Source: Nitrospirota bacterium (GTDB lineage: Bacteria > Nitrospirota > Nitrospiria > Nitrospirales > Nitrospiraceae). Taken from it: a DNA stretch of 13,570 nt. Below the pieces are notes generated by a model. That model did no database searches, was not told the DNA's origin, and saw only the letters and a program-made list of their open reading frames with translations. Each line of letters opens with the position of its first letter. Position 1 is the stretch's first letter. Of the stretch, positions 6,447 through 13,375 are shown one piece after another. The DNA is taken from the NCBI GenBank assembly GCA_016195505.1, contig JACPZN010000233.1:1-13570 (forward strand). The letters are read 5' to 3'. The position numbers were made by a program, and so were the translations under genes.

Positions 6447-6596
6447 GAGAGACTCCCTCGACGATTAGGTCACGCCACTTTTCACTTCCTGGGCACTTGC
6501 CGTTCTCCACCTCTCCGCACCGTGCCTGCTCGAGCCTATGCCATAGGCCACCAGCGCGGCCGACTTCCTCCATCTTCGTAGCGGGCCGTAGCAGCG
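6447..6596. other. Largest gap in the operon, with a 15-bp palindrome
   Basis: A 150-base gap with the perfect palindrome GCCTATG-C-CATAGGC at 6534-6548. This could be an operator or a small hairpin between the upstream five-gene set plus VOC and the Rieske-flavodoxin gene. I see no convincing -35/-10 pair, so a second promoter is only possible. A minus-strand frame running through it in front of the Rieske gene is not in the Rieske frame and is not called. Confidence 0.45.
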
Positions 6597-7007
6597 TTAA
6601 GAGACGAATTTAATCCCGGCTTTCTGCACCTCCTGGTAAGGGAGAAGCCAGACCAGCGATTCGTCGCTCAGATCCCCTACCTGAATCCGGTTGCCCCACG
6701 GATCGCGAAAGTCGCAACGGAAGTTCGGCTGCAGTTTGAGTTTGTACTTCTTGATGAGCTTCTTCCGCACTTCTTTGATTTGTTGCGCGTCCCGCACCAT
6801 CAAACCAAAATGTTTCACGCGGTCCGGCTGAAGCTTCTCCACTTCAAAGATGGCCATGAACTGATGCTCGCCGAGCTTGCACCAGGCGGCGCCTTCACCG
6901 CCACGCAACATCTTCAGACCGAACACATCGGAGTAGAACTTCACGGCCTTCCTGGCATCGGTCACTTCGATCACAATATGATTGCAGCCATAGACTTGGA
7001 CAGCCAT
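6597..7007 (-). CDS. VOC family protein with Gln in place of the third metal ligand
   Basis: 136 residues of the vicinal-oxygen-chelate fold: CNHIVIEVTDARKAVKFYSDVFG (8-30) and VKHFGLMV (64-71). H10 and H66 match the first two metal ligands. The third, normally Glu in GNxxEL, is Q109 (GNRIQVGD). That could weaken or change metal binding, or the protein could be a binding or resistance member of the family. A lysine-rich stretch (75-92) is unusual. The ATG at 7007 overlaps the stop of the DsbA-like gene by one base (TGATG), so translation is probably coupled. There is only a moderate GAAAGG ribosome site inside the upstream gene. Confidence 0.87.
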   Translation of the reverse strand: MAVQVYGCNHIVIEVTDARKAVKFYSDVFGLKMLRGGEGAAWCKLGEHQFMAIFEVEKLQPDRVKHFGLMVRDAQQIKEVRKKLIKKYKLKLQPNFRCDFRDPWGNRIQVGDLSDESLVWLLPYQEVQKAGIKFVS

Positions 7008-7498
7008 CAGACACTTGCCTTTCTCGCCACCTGTTCAACATCGACCTGCTTGAAGGCCAATACGAGTCGGTCTGGCGGTTGCGCACCGGAGATTGCGTAC
7101 GTGCCGTTCAGTACAAAATAAGGCACAGCGCGAATCCCGAGTCTGTGCCCCGTTGATTCTTCGGCCTTCACCTCTGCCACTCCACCAACACCTTGCAGAA
7201 AGTGTTCTACGTTTAGTCCGGCACGCTCAGCCAATTGCACGAGCGTCGATGACGAACCGATATCGGCGCCCTCTTCGAAATAGCCTCTGAAAAGTGAGCC
7301 GACGACGGCATCCTGGCGGTAGGTCGTCCGGTCCATGCCGTCTTTCGGCATCGTCGGATTCAACTGAAATGGCCGCCAGGTGATTCTCGCGTCATTGCCG
7401 GCCATCATCAGACCCCGTTCAAGCCGTCGTTTCCCGACGTAGCACCAGGGGCAGACCACATCGGAATAGACATCAATTGTCATCGGACTGGTGGTCAC
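7007..7498 (-). CDS. DsbA/FrnE-like thioredoxin-fold protein, shortened helical domain
   Basis: 163 residues with the active site CPWC (16-19), the FQLNP strand (44-48) and the cis-proline loop GIRAVPYFVLNG (P126), then YAISGAQPP, the typical FrnE ending. The family is usually about 210 residues. The jump from GMDRTTYR (54-61) straight to QDAVVGSLFRGYF (62-74) lacks about 45 residues, including the region that normally carries the NT-x-AHRL motif of the inserted helical domain. The frame is intact. It is cytosolic (no signal peptide), so a role in thiol-disulfide or glutathione-type chemistry is likely. The GTG at 7498 overlaps the pirin stop (GTGA). An ATG at 7483 is an alternative start. 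It is followed by the VOC gene with a one-base overlap. Confidence 0.85.
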   Translation of the reverse strand: MTTSPMTIDVYSDVVCPWCYVGKRRLERGLMMAGNDARITWRPFQLNPTMPKDGMDRTTYRQDAVVGSLFRGYFEEGADIGSSSTLVQLAERAGLNVEHFLQGVGGVAEVKAEESTGHRLGIRAVPYFVLNGTYAISGAQPPDRLVLAFKQVDVEQVARKASV

Positions 7499-8391
7499 GA
7501 CAGATGGCCCATCTTGCCGGCTTGATAGTCGTTGACTGCCTGTATCAACTCCGCCTTGGTATTCATCACGAAGGGACCATAGCGGGCGATCGGGTCGTCG
7601 ATCGGCTCTCCAGCCATGACCAACAGCCGGCTATCTTCGTGAGCCTCGATCACTACCTGCGATCCCTCGCGCTTGCACACAATCAGTTCCGCTTCCCCTG
7701 CTGCTTGTGACCCATTGACGGAGGCACGACCCTGCAGGACAAAGACGGACGTATTGTGTCCTTCGGGCAACGAGAGAGCCACACGCTTCCCGGCCTTCAG
7801 CTGCAGATCGTACAACTCAACCGGTGTGAAGGTATGCGCCGGTCCCTTGTGCCTGAGAAATGATCCGGCGATGACGCGCACTCGACCAGTACCCTCTGGA
7901 AGCTCGATGGACGGAATGTCGGCATCAAGTATCGTCTGGTAGCCTGGCTCTGACATTTTTGAAGCGCGGGGCAAGTTCACCCACAATTGAATGGCGTGCA
8001 ACGTGCCGCCCTTCTTCGCCCAGTTCTTCTCGTGCATCTCTTCATGCACGACTCCGGAAGCCGCCGTCATCCATTGCACATCGCCAGGACCGATCACGCC
8101 AGCATTCCCAGCCGAGTCCCGATGCGCCACCTTTCCTTCGTAGACGATAGTGACGGTCTCAAACCCGCGATGCGGATGCTCTCCCACTCCGCGAGGATGG
8201 TCGGTCGGCGTGAAGTACTGCGGCCCGGCATAGTCCAGCATGAGAAAGGGGCTGACTTCGCGATCGAGATCATTGCTCGGAAAAAGATTGCGCACAGGAA
8301 ATCCGTCACCGACCATGTGAGTGGAGCCTGGCTGATAGATTCCCACGATGTCCTTTGTTGCTGCGGTTGCGATTGTCGCAGAAAGATTCAT
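7495..8391 (-). CDS. Pirin family protein (quercetinase-like bicupin)
   Basis: 298 residues from the ATG at 8391, which has AAGGAGG six bases upstream. An upstream ATG at 8397 abuts the ribosome site and is rejected. The first cupin contains HPHRGFETVT (H72, H74) and VVHEEMH (H116, E118), matching the three His and one Glu that hold iron in human pirin and E. coli YhhW. The second cupin (about 170-285) lacks metal ligands, as is usual. Bacterial pirins include quercetin 2,3-dioxygenases and redox-sensing proteins; which applies is unknown. It is cytosolic. It follows DUF5069 by 48 bases and overlaps the DsbA-like gene by four, so the two are translated together. Confidence 0.93.
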   Translation of the reverse strand: MNLSATIATAATKDIVGIYQPGSTHMVGDGFPVRNLFPSNDLDREVSPFLMLDYAGPQYFTPTDHPRGVGEHPHRGFETVTIVYEGKVAHRDSAGNAGVIGPGDVQWMTAASGVVHEEMHEKNWAKKGGTLHAIQLWVNLPRASKMSEPGYQTILDADIPSIELPEGTGRVRVIAGSFLRHKGPAHTFTPVELYDLQLKAGKRVALSLPEGHNTSVFVLQGRASVNGSQAAGEAELIVCKREGSQVVIEAHEDSRLLVMAGEPIDDPIARYGPFVMNTKAELIQAVNDYQAGKMGHLS

Positions 8392-8439
8392 TGGCATCCT
8401 CCTTCCATCCATAACAGACCCCTGTCCTGAACTGTGCGA

Positions 8440-8901
8440 TTACAGTCGCTTTTCTTCGAGATCGTAGACGTCAAACCACACATAGACCGGACGATGGCTC
8501 GGCACAAACTTGGGAATGTATTCTTCCAGATATTGCTGTGCCTTAAGACTCATGTCGCTGAGCCTTGTATCGCGCATGATGTTATTCCACTTCAGTACGT
8601 CATCCGTGTCCTTGATCGTTGAAACACCATTGATCCATTCGGCGATCTGCTCATCGGTCGCCCCCGTTGCCACCATGTCCTTCAATTGCTCAGGCGTGAT
8701 CCCTGTGAACGAAAACCATTGGCTAGCCAGCGAACAGGGCCAGTAATTGTACTCCCCGTTCATCCCGAGCAAGAACGCCCGACATTTGTCCACACAGCGT
8801 GCCGCGATCACGTAGCCGCCCAGTTTCTCTCGCGGGCTGCGCGGGTAGCCTTTCCGGAGATCCTTGGCCAACTTTCTCACTTTGTCGAGATCCGGCTTCA
8901 T
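8440..8901 (-). CDS. DUF5069 family protein
   Basis: 153 residues. The signature LAKDLRKGYPRSPREKLGGYVIAARCVDKCRAFLLG (11-45) and the middle GITPEQLKDMVATGATDEQIAEWI are those of DUF5069, a small alpha-helical family of unknown function. C36, C40 and C56 cluster in the first half and could be redox-active or bind a metal; this is inference. I start at the ATG at 8901, which has AAGGAGA upstream; the frame is open to 8931, but that extension lacks a ribosome site. It lies 37 bases after the NmrA-like gene and 48 before pirin, so it belongs to the operon. Confidence 0.88.
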   Translation of the reverse strand: MKPDLDKVRKLAKDLRKGYPRSPREKLGGYVIAARCVDKCRAFLLGMNGEYNYWPCSLASQWFSFTGITPEQLKDMVATGATDEQIAEWINGVSTIKDTDDVLKWNNIMRDTRLSDMSLKAQQYLEEYIPKFVPSHRPVYVWFDVYDLEEKRL

Positions 8902-8938
8902 GATGGTCTCCTTTATCGCACTCATGTCCACGCACCGT

Positions 8939-9805
8939 TCATCCGGCCTTCACGAACCCTTTCAAGGCCTCAGCCAGCGTTACCCGGCCCCGAATCACCG
9001 ATCCGGGTTGTTCATAGCCGATAGCCCCGGTGGAGAAGGACCTATACATCTCTTCGAAAAGCTTGGCTGCTTCGTCTGAGAAGCCGAACGACTTGAACGT
9101 GGGCACGACAGCGCTCAGCGGCGCATGCTGAGCCGACACGGACTTTCCCAAGATCTGACTCAGCGTCACTGCCACCTGATCAGGACTGTATTCTTCTGGT
9201 CCCGCCATTTCGACGACCTGTCGACCATGGCTACCGGCCATGAGCTGCTCAGCACCGATTCGACCAATGTCGTCTGTGGCGATCATCGGAATTTTCGCGG
9301 AAGGCGCAATGAAGGTCGGCAGGACGCCTTGCCCCTTGGCCATTCCAATCCCTGGTACCCAGTTCTCCATGAAATAACACGGGCGAAGGATCGTCATGCT
9401 TTTGGCCGCGGTGCCAAGCGCTTGTTCGCCATAGCGCAAGGCTCGAATCGGCCCGGTTCCCTCTGGAATGTGTCCACCGACCGACGAGAGAAATACCACA
9501 TGCTGCATACCGCTCTTCTTCACGGCTTCTGCTGCACGATCCATACGCGATCGTTGATCGGCAAGCCAAGCCGAGGCCCCGTAGTTCGGCGGAACTAAGA
9601 GATACACGCCTTTCGCCCCTTCAAAAGCTTTCGACAACGCGGACACATCGTCGAGCGAGGCGACGGCAATTTCTGCCCCCTTCGCTTTCCATGCGACCCC
9701 CTTGTCAGCCGAACGGACGACGACGCGCACCGGTTGTTTGCGACTCAGCAAGGTGTCCGCGACCGCTGATCCTGTATTCCCTGTCGCACCTACGACAACA
9801 AACAT
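8939..9805 (-). CDS. NmrA-like / NAD(P)H-binding atypical SDR protein
   Basis: 288 residues. The N-terminus MFVVVGATGNTG carries the GxxGxxG nucleotide loop (G6, G9, G12) of a Rossmann fold, followed by VRVVVRS, a basic strand end that favours NADPH. VVFLSSVGGH (about 103-112) is the strand with the active-site-like serines; there is no YxxxK, as in NmrA and quinone-reductase-2 type (QOR2) relatives. Family members are NADPH sensors or quinone reductases, and the operon context favours the latter. AAGGAG lies eight bases before the ATG at 9805. It is second in the operon, 26 bases behind doxX. Confidence 0.9.
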   Translation of the reverse strand: MFVVVGATGNTGSAVADTLLSRKQPVRVVVRSADKGVAWKAKGAEIAVASLDDVSALSKAFEGAKGVYLLVPPNYGASAWLADQRSRMDRAAEAVKKSGMQHVVFLSSVGGHIPEGTGPIRALRYGEQALGTAAKSMTILRPCYFMENWVPGIGMAKGQGVLPTFIAPSAKIPMIATDDIGRIGAEQLMAGSHGRQVVEMAGPEEYSPDQVAVTLSQILGKSVSAQHAPLSAVVPTFKSFGFSDEAAKLFEEMYRSFSTGAIGYEQPGSVIRGRVTLAEALKGFVKAG

Positions 9806-9831
9806 GATGAGACTCCTTTTCGTTATGATCG

Positions 9832-10275
9832 TTACAGCTTTTCTGCAATCGCTCGATCAACCGACCATCGACCAGCTCCGGTCACCAGAAGGGCCGCTGC
9901 GATGCCGATCACTAATAGATGATACTCGTAACCTTCGCCCTGTTGCTTGCCGAACCAATTCATGAAGAATCCGTGCGGCAGATGCACCATTGTAATGGCC
10001 CCCAGCATGATGACGACGAAGCTCGCCGCTGTAAAGCGCGTCAGGAGCCCTGCGAGCAGGGCGACGCTGCCCAATGATTCTCCGATGATCACGAGAAAGG
10101 CGATGAGCCAGGGCATTCCCATCTGCTGCGTGAAGAAGCCCATCGTGCCTTCGAAGCCGAACCCCCCATACCAGCCCAAGAGTTTTTGCGCACCATGGGG
10201 AAACATCACCAGCCCGAGTGAGAGACGGAGAATGGGCCCGGTCCAACTGTCGTCTGTTTGGAGTAGCGCTCTCAT
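9832..10275 (-). CDS. DoxX family membrane protein
   Basis: 147 residues with four predicted membrane helices (roughly 12-30, 54-76, 78-98 and 118-136) and the family's LRLSLGLVMFPHGAQKLLGW start. DoxX proteins are inner-membrane subunits linked to quinone oxidation or thiol homeostasis. The ATG at 10275 has GGGGG six bases upstream; one at 10281 sits directly on the ribosome site. The frame is open to a TTG at 10359, but that region contains the promoter, so the longer form is wrong. It is first in the nine-gene operon and about 48 bases downstream of the predicted transcription start. Confidence 0.92.
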   Translation of the reverse strand: MRALLQTDDSWTGPILRLSLGLVMFPHGAQKLLGWYGGFGFEGTMGFFTQQMGMPWLIAFLVIIGESLGSVALLAGLLTRFTAASFVVIMLGAITMVHLPHGFFMNWFGKQQGEGYEYHLLVIGIAAALLVTGAGRWSVDRAIAEKL

Positions 10276-10330
10276 ATCCATCCCCCTCTTAGCTCTGATT
10301 TCCTGAAGAACCACCCAGACACACTCTTTG

Positions 10331-10359
10331 AAGATAGTTCTAACTAGAACTAAAGTCAA
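10331..10359 (-). promoter_or_regulatory. Sigma-70-type promoter of the redox operon
   Basis: On the minus strand, TTGACT (-35, at 10359-10354) and TATCTT (-10, at 10336-10331) are separated by exactly 17 bases. The start point would be near 10324, giving a leader of about 48 bases to the doxX ATG. The -35 has five of six consensus bases, and the -10 keeps its first two (TA) and last (T). Confidence 0.7.
10335..10352. promoter_or_regulatory. Perfect palindrome inside the promoter: probable operator
   Basis: TAGTTCTA-AC-TAGAACTA reads as an 8-bp perfect inverted repeat around two bases, filling the spacer between -35 and -10. A repressor dimer bound here would block RNA polymerase. Half-sites of this length and spacing fit winged-helix MarR or HxlR-type regulators, several of which sense quinones or hypochlorite through cysteine. 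No such regulator gene is in the window. Confidence 0.7.
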
Positions 10360-10469
10360 GGTGTAAATTGTTCTTCGCCTCGTACCGTTTATTTTTCCGA
10401 CTGTTATGTGCGGTAGGCTCGGACTAACCCTCTGCCTGTGGTACGCTGGACTAATCAGGTCGTTGAGTC

Positions 10470-10961
10470 ATGAAATCCTTCCACCCGATGGCCAGTCTGC
10501 TGATCCTGACCCCTCTTATGACGCTATTCGCTTGCCCACAACCAGGAGCAAGGTCCGACGATTTCCCCCGATCCTCCAGAGTCGGACCATGGCAAATCCC
10601 CCTCGTGTCTTATGAACGACTTCCGATCGGCACACTCTTGGCGCACCCGGATCGCTACCACATGAGGGAAATCAGGCTGACTGGAGCCGTCACGGCGATT
10701 CGGACGGAGACCATCACAGATCGCCGGACCTGCGGGCGAGCCTACGAACGAACGACGCTCATAGTGGAAGACGACAGTGGAAAGATTGAAGTGGTCGATC
10801 AAGGAGCCTGTGGCAGGAATCTCAGTCCGTTGCGAGCACCCATGGTGGCAGTAGGACAACGAGTCGACCTGATGGCGTTGATCGTGATCGCGACCAACGC
10901 CGACCTAAGTGAGCCGTCCTTGGAGGTTGTGATCCGTTTTTTGGATCTCGCTCAGAACTGA
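10470..10961 (+). CDS. Putative lipoprotein with OB-fold-like domain
   Basis: 163 residues. The N-terminal MKSFHPMASLLILTPLMTLFAC has a lipobox (LFAC) with lipidation expected at C22. Residues about 50-155 (RLPIGTLLAHPDRYHMREIRLTGAV...TLIVEDDSGKIEVVDQG) resemble an OB-fold of the kind found in small secreted nucleic-acid- or ligand-binding-like domains. C88 and C114 may form a disulfide. No strong ribosome site: AGGT lies about 11 bases upstream. It is transcribed divergently from doxX; the promoter is not clear. The function is unknown. Confidence 0.75.
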   Translation: MKSFHPMASLLILTPLMTLFACPQPGARSDDFPRSSRVGPWQIPLVSYERLPIGTLLAHPDRYHMREIRLTGAVTAIRTETITDRRTCGRAYERTTLIVEDDSGKIEVVDQGACGRNLSPLRAPMVAVGQRVDLMALIVIATNADLSEPSLEVVIRFLDLAQN

Positions 10962-11009
10962 CTTCAAGGGCTGGTTCATAGACTCATGGCGAATGTTGAG
11001 CTTCTTGCC

Positions 11010-11444
11010 CTATTCCCAACCGCTGACCTCATAGCCTTTTTCCTTCAAGCAGCGGGTGACGGCATCGGCATAGGGCGGATCCGGAACCAGTGGTTTAAAC
11101 GTTCCTCCGACTAAACCGATGATCAACCCGAGCCCTGCGCCAGCGGCCGCCCCGATCGTCACACCTGTGATGCCCCCAATTATTCCCGCCGAAGCCCCGA
11201 CGGCTCCGCCGAGCGTCACACCGAGCACCGCACCGGTCGCGGCGTTCCCACTTTGATTCACCCCCGGACGCAACCCGCCTTCTTCCACTTTCCTCCGGCA
11301 GGCATCGATCTCCTGTTGGGCCATTTGCTTCCCGTACAATTGCAGTTGCTTGTTGGATCGCAGCAACGGCTCCGGCCCCACACAGGCCGTTATGCTCATC
11401 AGCAGTATAAATACAACAAAACGGTGCCACAATTGATTCAACAC
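11010..11444 (-). CDS. Glycine-zipper lipoprotein
   Basis: 144 residues from a GTG at 11444 with CGGAGGGG eight bases upstream. The frame is open to 11519, but the extra residues are encoded by the arm of an inverted repeat and have no ribosome site. The signal sequence ends in a lipobox (ITAC, C21). A central glycine- and alanine-rich zipper (GAVLGVTLGGAVGASAGIIGG onward) should form two tightly packed membrane helices. It ends ...CLKEKGYEVSGWE. It is a paralogue of the next gene upstream, with the same layout (lipobox, QEIDAC / QDIEAC motif, glycine zipper, C-terminal cysteine and GYEV ending). It is probably an outer-membrane lipoprotein. Confidence 0.8.
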   Translation of the reverse strand: MLNQLWHRFVVFILLMSITACVGPEPLLRSNKQLQLYGKQMAQQEIDACRRKVEEGGLRPGVNQSGNAATGAVLGVTLGGAVGASAGIIGGITGVTIGAAAGAGLGLIIGLVGGTFKPLVPDPPYADAVTRCLKEKGYEVSGWE

Positions 11445-11485
11445 GGATAAGCCCCTCCGATGATCTTTTTTTTCCCCCACACCAG

Positions 11486-11604
11486 CAGGGTGCCTCGGTG
11501 GATACTCCACTGCGTTCATTGATCGACCACCGCCCTCAATCGTACGTTCGATGGAGTCTCGCGTGGGCGGTCAGCGAGCAAGGAGTATCTACCGAGGCAT
11601 CCTG
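11486..11604. repeat. 23-bp near-perfect inverted repeat with 73-base loop
   Basis: Arms 11486-11508 and 11582-11604 are reverse complements with two mismatches; the core TGCCTCGGTRGATACTCC is shared. The repeat lies between the two glycine-zipper genes, in the leader of the downstream one. It could be a REP-like element, an attenuating hairpin or a processing site. Confidence 0.7.
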
Positions 11605-11610
11605 TCCCCC

Positions 11611-12042
11611 TCACTGCCATCCCGTCACCTCATACCCCTTCTCTTGCAAGCACTTGGTGACGAAATTTGTGTAGGCCTGATTCGGCTGCGACGGGCTGAC
11701 CGCTGCGGAGAATAAACCCGTCAGCAAGCCCCAGACAGCTCCGCTCGCCGCGCCAATCATTGATCCTCGTCCAGCTGCTCCGGAAATCGCCCCACCCACA
11801 GCTCCACTGGCGGCACCGACTCCAGCGCCGACAGCTGTATTCGTCGCCACACGTCCGCCTTTGCCGCTGTCTTCTTCGGCACCGGCCGATTCTGCCATCT
11901 GCTTACAGGCTTCGATATCCTGATCCGCACCATCCTTCCCCACAGACTCCAGGTGCGCATTGGGGTACAGCACCGGATGCGCACTCGAGCAAGCGCTAAT
12001 AAACAGCACACCGAAGAGGGCGCCGATTCGTATCCCGTTCAT
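11611..12042 (-). CDS. Glycine-zipper lipoprotein, paralogue of the neighbour
   Basis: 143 residues from the ATG at 12042, which overlaps the stop of the DUF167 gene by four bases (ATGA). The open frame to 12180 is the shadow of that gene. The signal peptide ends in a lipobox (FISAC, C18). The motif QDIEACKQMAE is followed by a glycine zipper (TAVGAGVGAASGAVGGAISG) and the C-terminal CLQEKGYEVTGWQ, which nearly matches the neighbouring paralogue. The function is unknown; envelope association is expected. The tight coupling to DUF167 is by position only. Confidence 0.82.
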   Translation of the reverse strand: MNGIRIGALFGVLFISACSSAHPVLYPNAHLESVGKDGADQDIEACKQMAESAGAEEDSGKGGRVATNTAVGAGVGAASGAVGGAISGAAGRGSMIGAASGAVWGLLTGLFSAAVSPSQPNQAYTNFVTKCLQEKGYEVTGWQ

Positions 12043-12365
12043 ATCTTGACCGCTCGTTTCTGGCCTCCGGGCAATAATCGCGCCATGACCAACTCGGCCG
12101 TGACTCCCTTCACACACAGCCGCTTGTGTCGGCCTTTCGTCCCCGCCTGGATGAGCACATTCGTAGGCGGAATCGTGCAACGGTCGGCAATGTATCGGAT
12201 GAGTTCATCGTTGGCCGCGCCGTCGATGGGGGGAGCCGCTACGCGAACCTTCAGCGCATCGCCATGAATTCCGACACATTCGGTACGGGAGGCCCTGGGT
12301 TGGACATGCACCGATAGAACCACACCGCACTCGCTGTCCTGCACGATCGCACGGCGGGGATTCAC
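12039..12365 (-). CDS. DUF167 / YggU family protein
   Basis: 108 residues, the usual length. The motifs VHVQPRASRTECVGIHGDALKVRVAAPPIDGAANDELIRYIADRC (19-63) are diagnostic of DUF167, a small conserved alpha/beta fold. The start used is the GTG at 12365, with no clear ribosome site; a GTG at codon 8 is an alternative. It begins 12 bases after the CbbQ-like gene ends, so it probably shares its transcript. The family's role is not established. Confidence 0.88.
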   Translation of the reverse strand: MNPRRAIVQDSECGVVLSVHVQPRASRTECVGIHGDALKVRVAAPPIDGAANDELIRYIADRCTIPPTNVLIQAGTKGRHKRLCVKGVTAELVMARLLPGGQKRAVKI

Positions 12366-12377
12366 AATAGACGTGTC

Positions 12378-13193
12378 TCAGAAGATGGCTTTGACCAGTT
12401 CGAGAATGCTGCGCTGCATATCGGGATCGTCGGTGATCGGACGAGCGATGGCCACATCGCAGGCTCGCTCCGGCGGCACGCCCTGCTTGATCAGCGTGCC
12501 GGCATAGATCAAGAGTCTGGTGCTGACCCCTTCTTCCAGCCCGTGGTTCTTGAGATTCCGAACCTTGCCGCCGAGTTTCACGAGACTCCCGGCAATCGTT
12601 TGACTCACACCCGCTTCCCGTTCAACCACCGCGGTTTCTATGTCAGAGGTGGGGTAGTCGAACTCAACTGCCATGAATCTCTGCTTCGTACTCTGCTTCA
12701 GATCCTTGAGGACGCTTTGATAGCCAGGATTGTAGGAGATCACGAGCATGAAATCATCGGCCGCTTCCACGATCTGGCCTTTCTTCTCGATCGGCAACAG
12801 TCGGCGATCATCGCTGAGGGGGTGAATGATGACGGTCGTGTCCTTTCTGGCTTCAACCACTTCATCGAGATAAACAATAGCCCCGTACTTCACACCGACC
12901 GTCAGCGGCCCATCCATCCAGACCGTTTCCTGCCCTTTGAGCAAATAACGTCCGACGAGATCAGAGGCCGTGAGGTCTTCGTGACAGGCGACGGTGATCA
13001 ACGGACGCCCCAGCTTGTAGGCCATGTGCTGGACAAAACGTGTCTTGCCGCAACCTGTCGGCCCCTTGAGCATCACAGGCATCTTGGCGCGCGCGGCGAT
13101 CGTAAAGAGCCCTACTTCTCCACGGACGTCGGCATAGAACGGCTCCTGCTCGATCCGATACCGCCCAATGTCGACTTCGCGACCTTGTTGCAT
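12378..13193 (-). CDS. CbbQ/NirQ/NorQ-type MoxR AAA+ ATPase
   Basis: 271 residues from the ATG at 13193 (a GTG at 13196 is also possible; the ribosome site is weak). Walker A GPTGCGKT (44-51), Walker B GAIVYLDEV (104-112), sensor I SYNPG (153-157) and arginine finger region KQRF (170-173) are all intact; the CbbQ C-terminal domain follows (about 200-271). Relatives assist assembly or activation of Rubisco, nitric oxide reductase or nitrite reductase together with a VWA-domain protein (CbbO/NorD). No such partner is adjacent: DUF167 lies downstream and a receiver domain upstream. Its target is therefore not predictable here. Confidence 0.93.
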   Translation of the reverse strand: MQQGREVDIGRYRIEQEPFYADVRGEVGLFTIAARAKMPVMLKGPTGCGKTRFVQHMAYKLGRPLITVACHEDLTASDLVGRYLLKGQETVWMDGPLTVGVKYGAIVYLDEVVEARKDTTVIIHPLSDDRRLLPIEKKGQIVEAADDFMLVISYNPGYQSVLKDLKQSTKQRFMAVEFDYPTSDIETAVVEREAGVSQTIAGSLVKLGGKVRNLKNHGLEEGVSTRLLIYAGTLIKQGVPPERACDVAIARPITDDPDMQRSILELVKAIF

Positions 13194-13225
13194 CACTCTG
13201 TCTTTCTGATTTGCCCGGTCTATTC

Positions 13226-13240
13226 GGTATCTCCGATACC
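13226..13240. other. Small hairpin GGTATC-TCC-GATACC
   Basis: A perfect 6-bp stem with a three-base loop lies in the leader of the CbbQ-like gene. No T-run follows it on the minus strand, so it is unlikely to be a terminator. It may be a leader structure or a regulatory site. Confidence 0.4.
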
Positions 13241-13375
13241 TGCCGCCGCGAGAAACACGGAACCAGCAGAACCTGCGAGGACAGCGGTGCTCAGTTCATT
13301 TTCGGCGCTGTCACAATAAACGCAACCGAGGTCGAAGATCAAGCAATGGCGACAGATACGTCCTCTGTTAGCCCC

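Noticed and set aside
10282..10359. Longer DoxX start at a TTG
   Set aside because: It would place the start codon in the -35 box of the operon promoter; the internal ATG has its own ribosome site.
12543..13319. Plus-strand open frame of 258 codons
   Set aside because: It is antisense to the CbbQ-like ATPase, whose Walker motifs prove the minus strand is coding.
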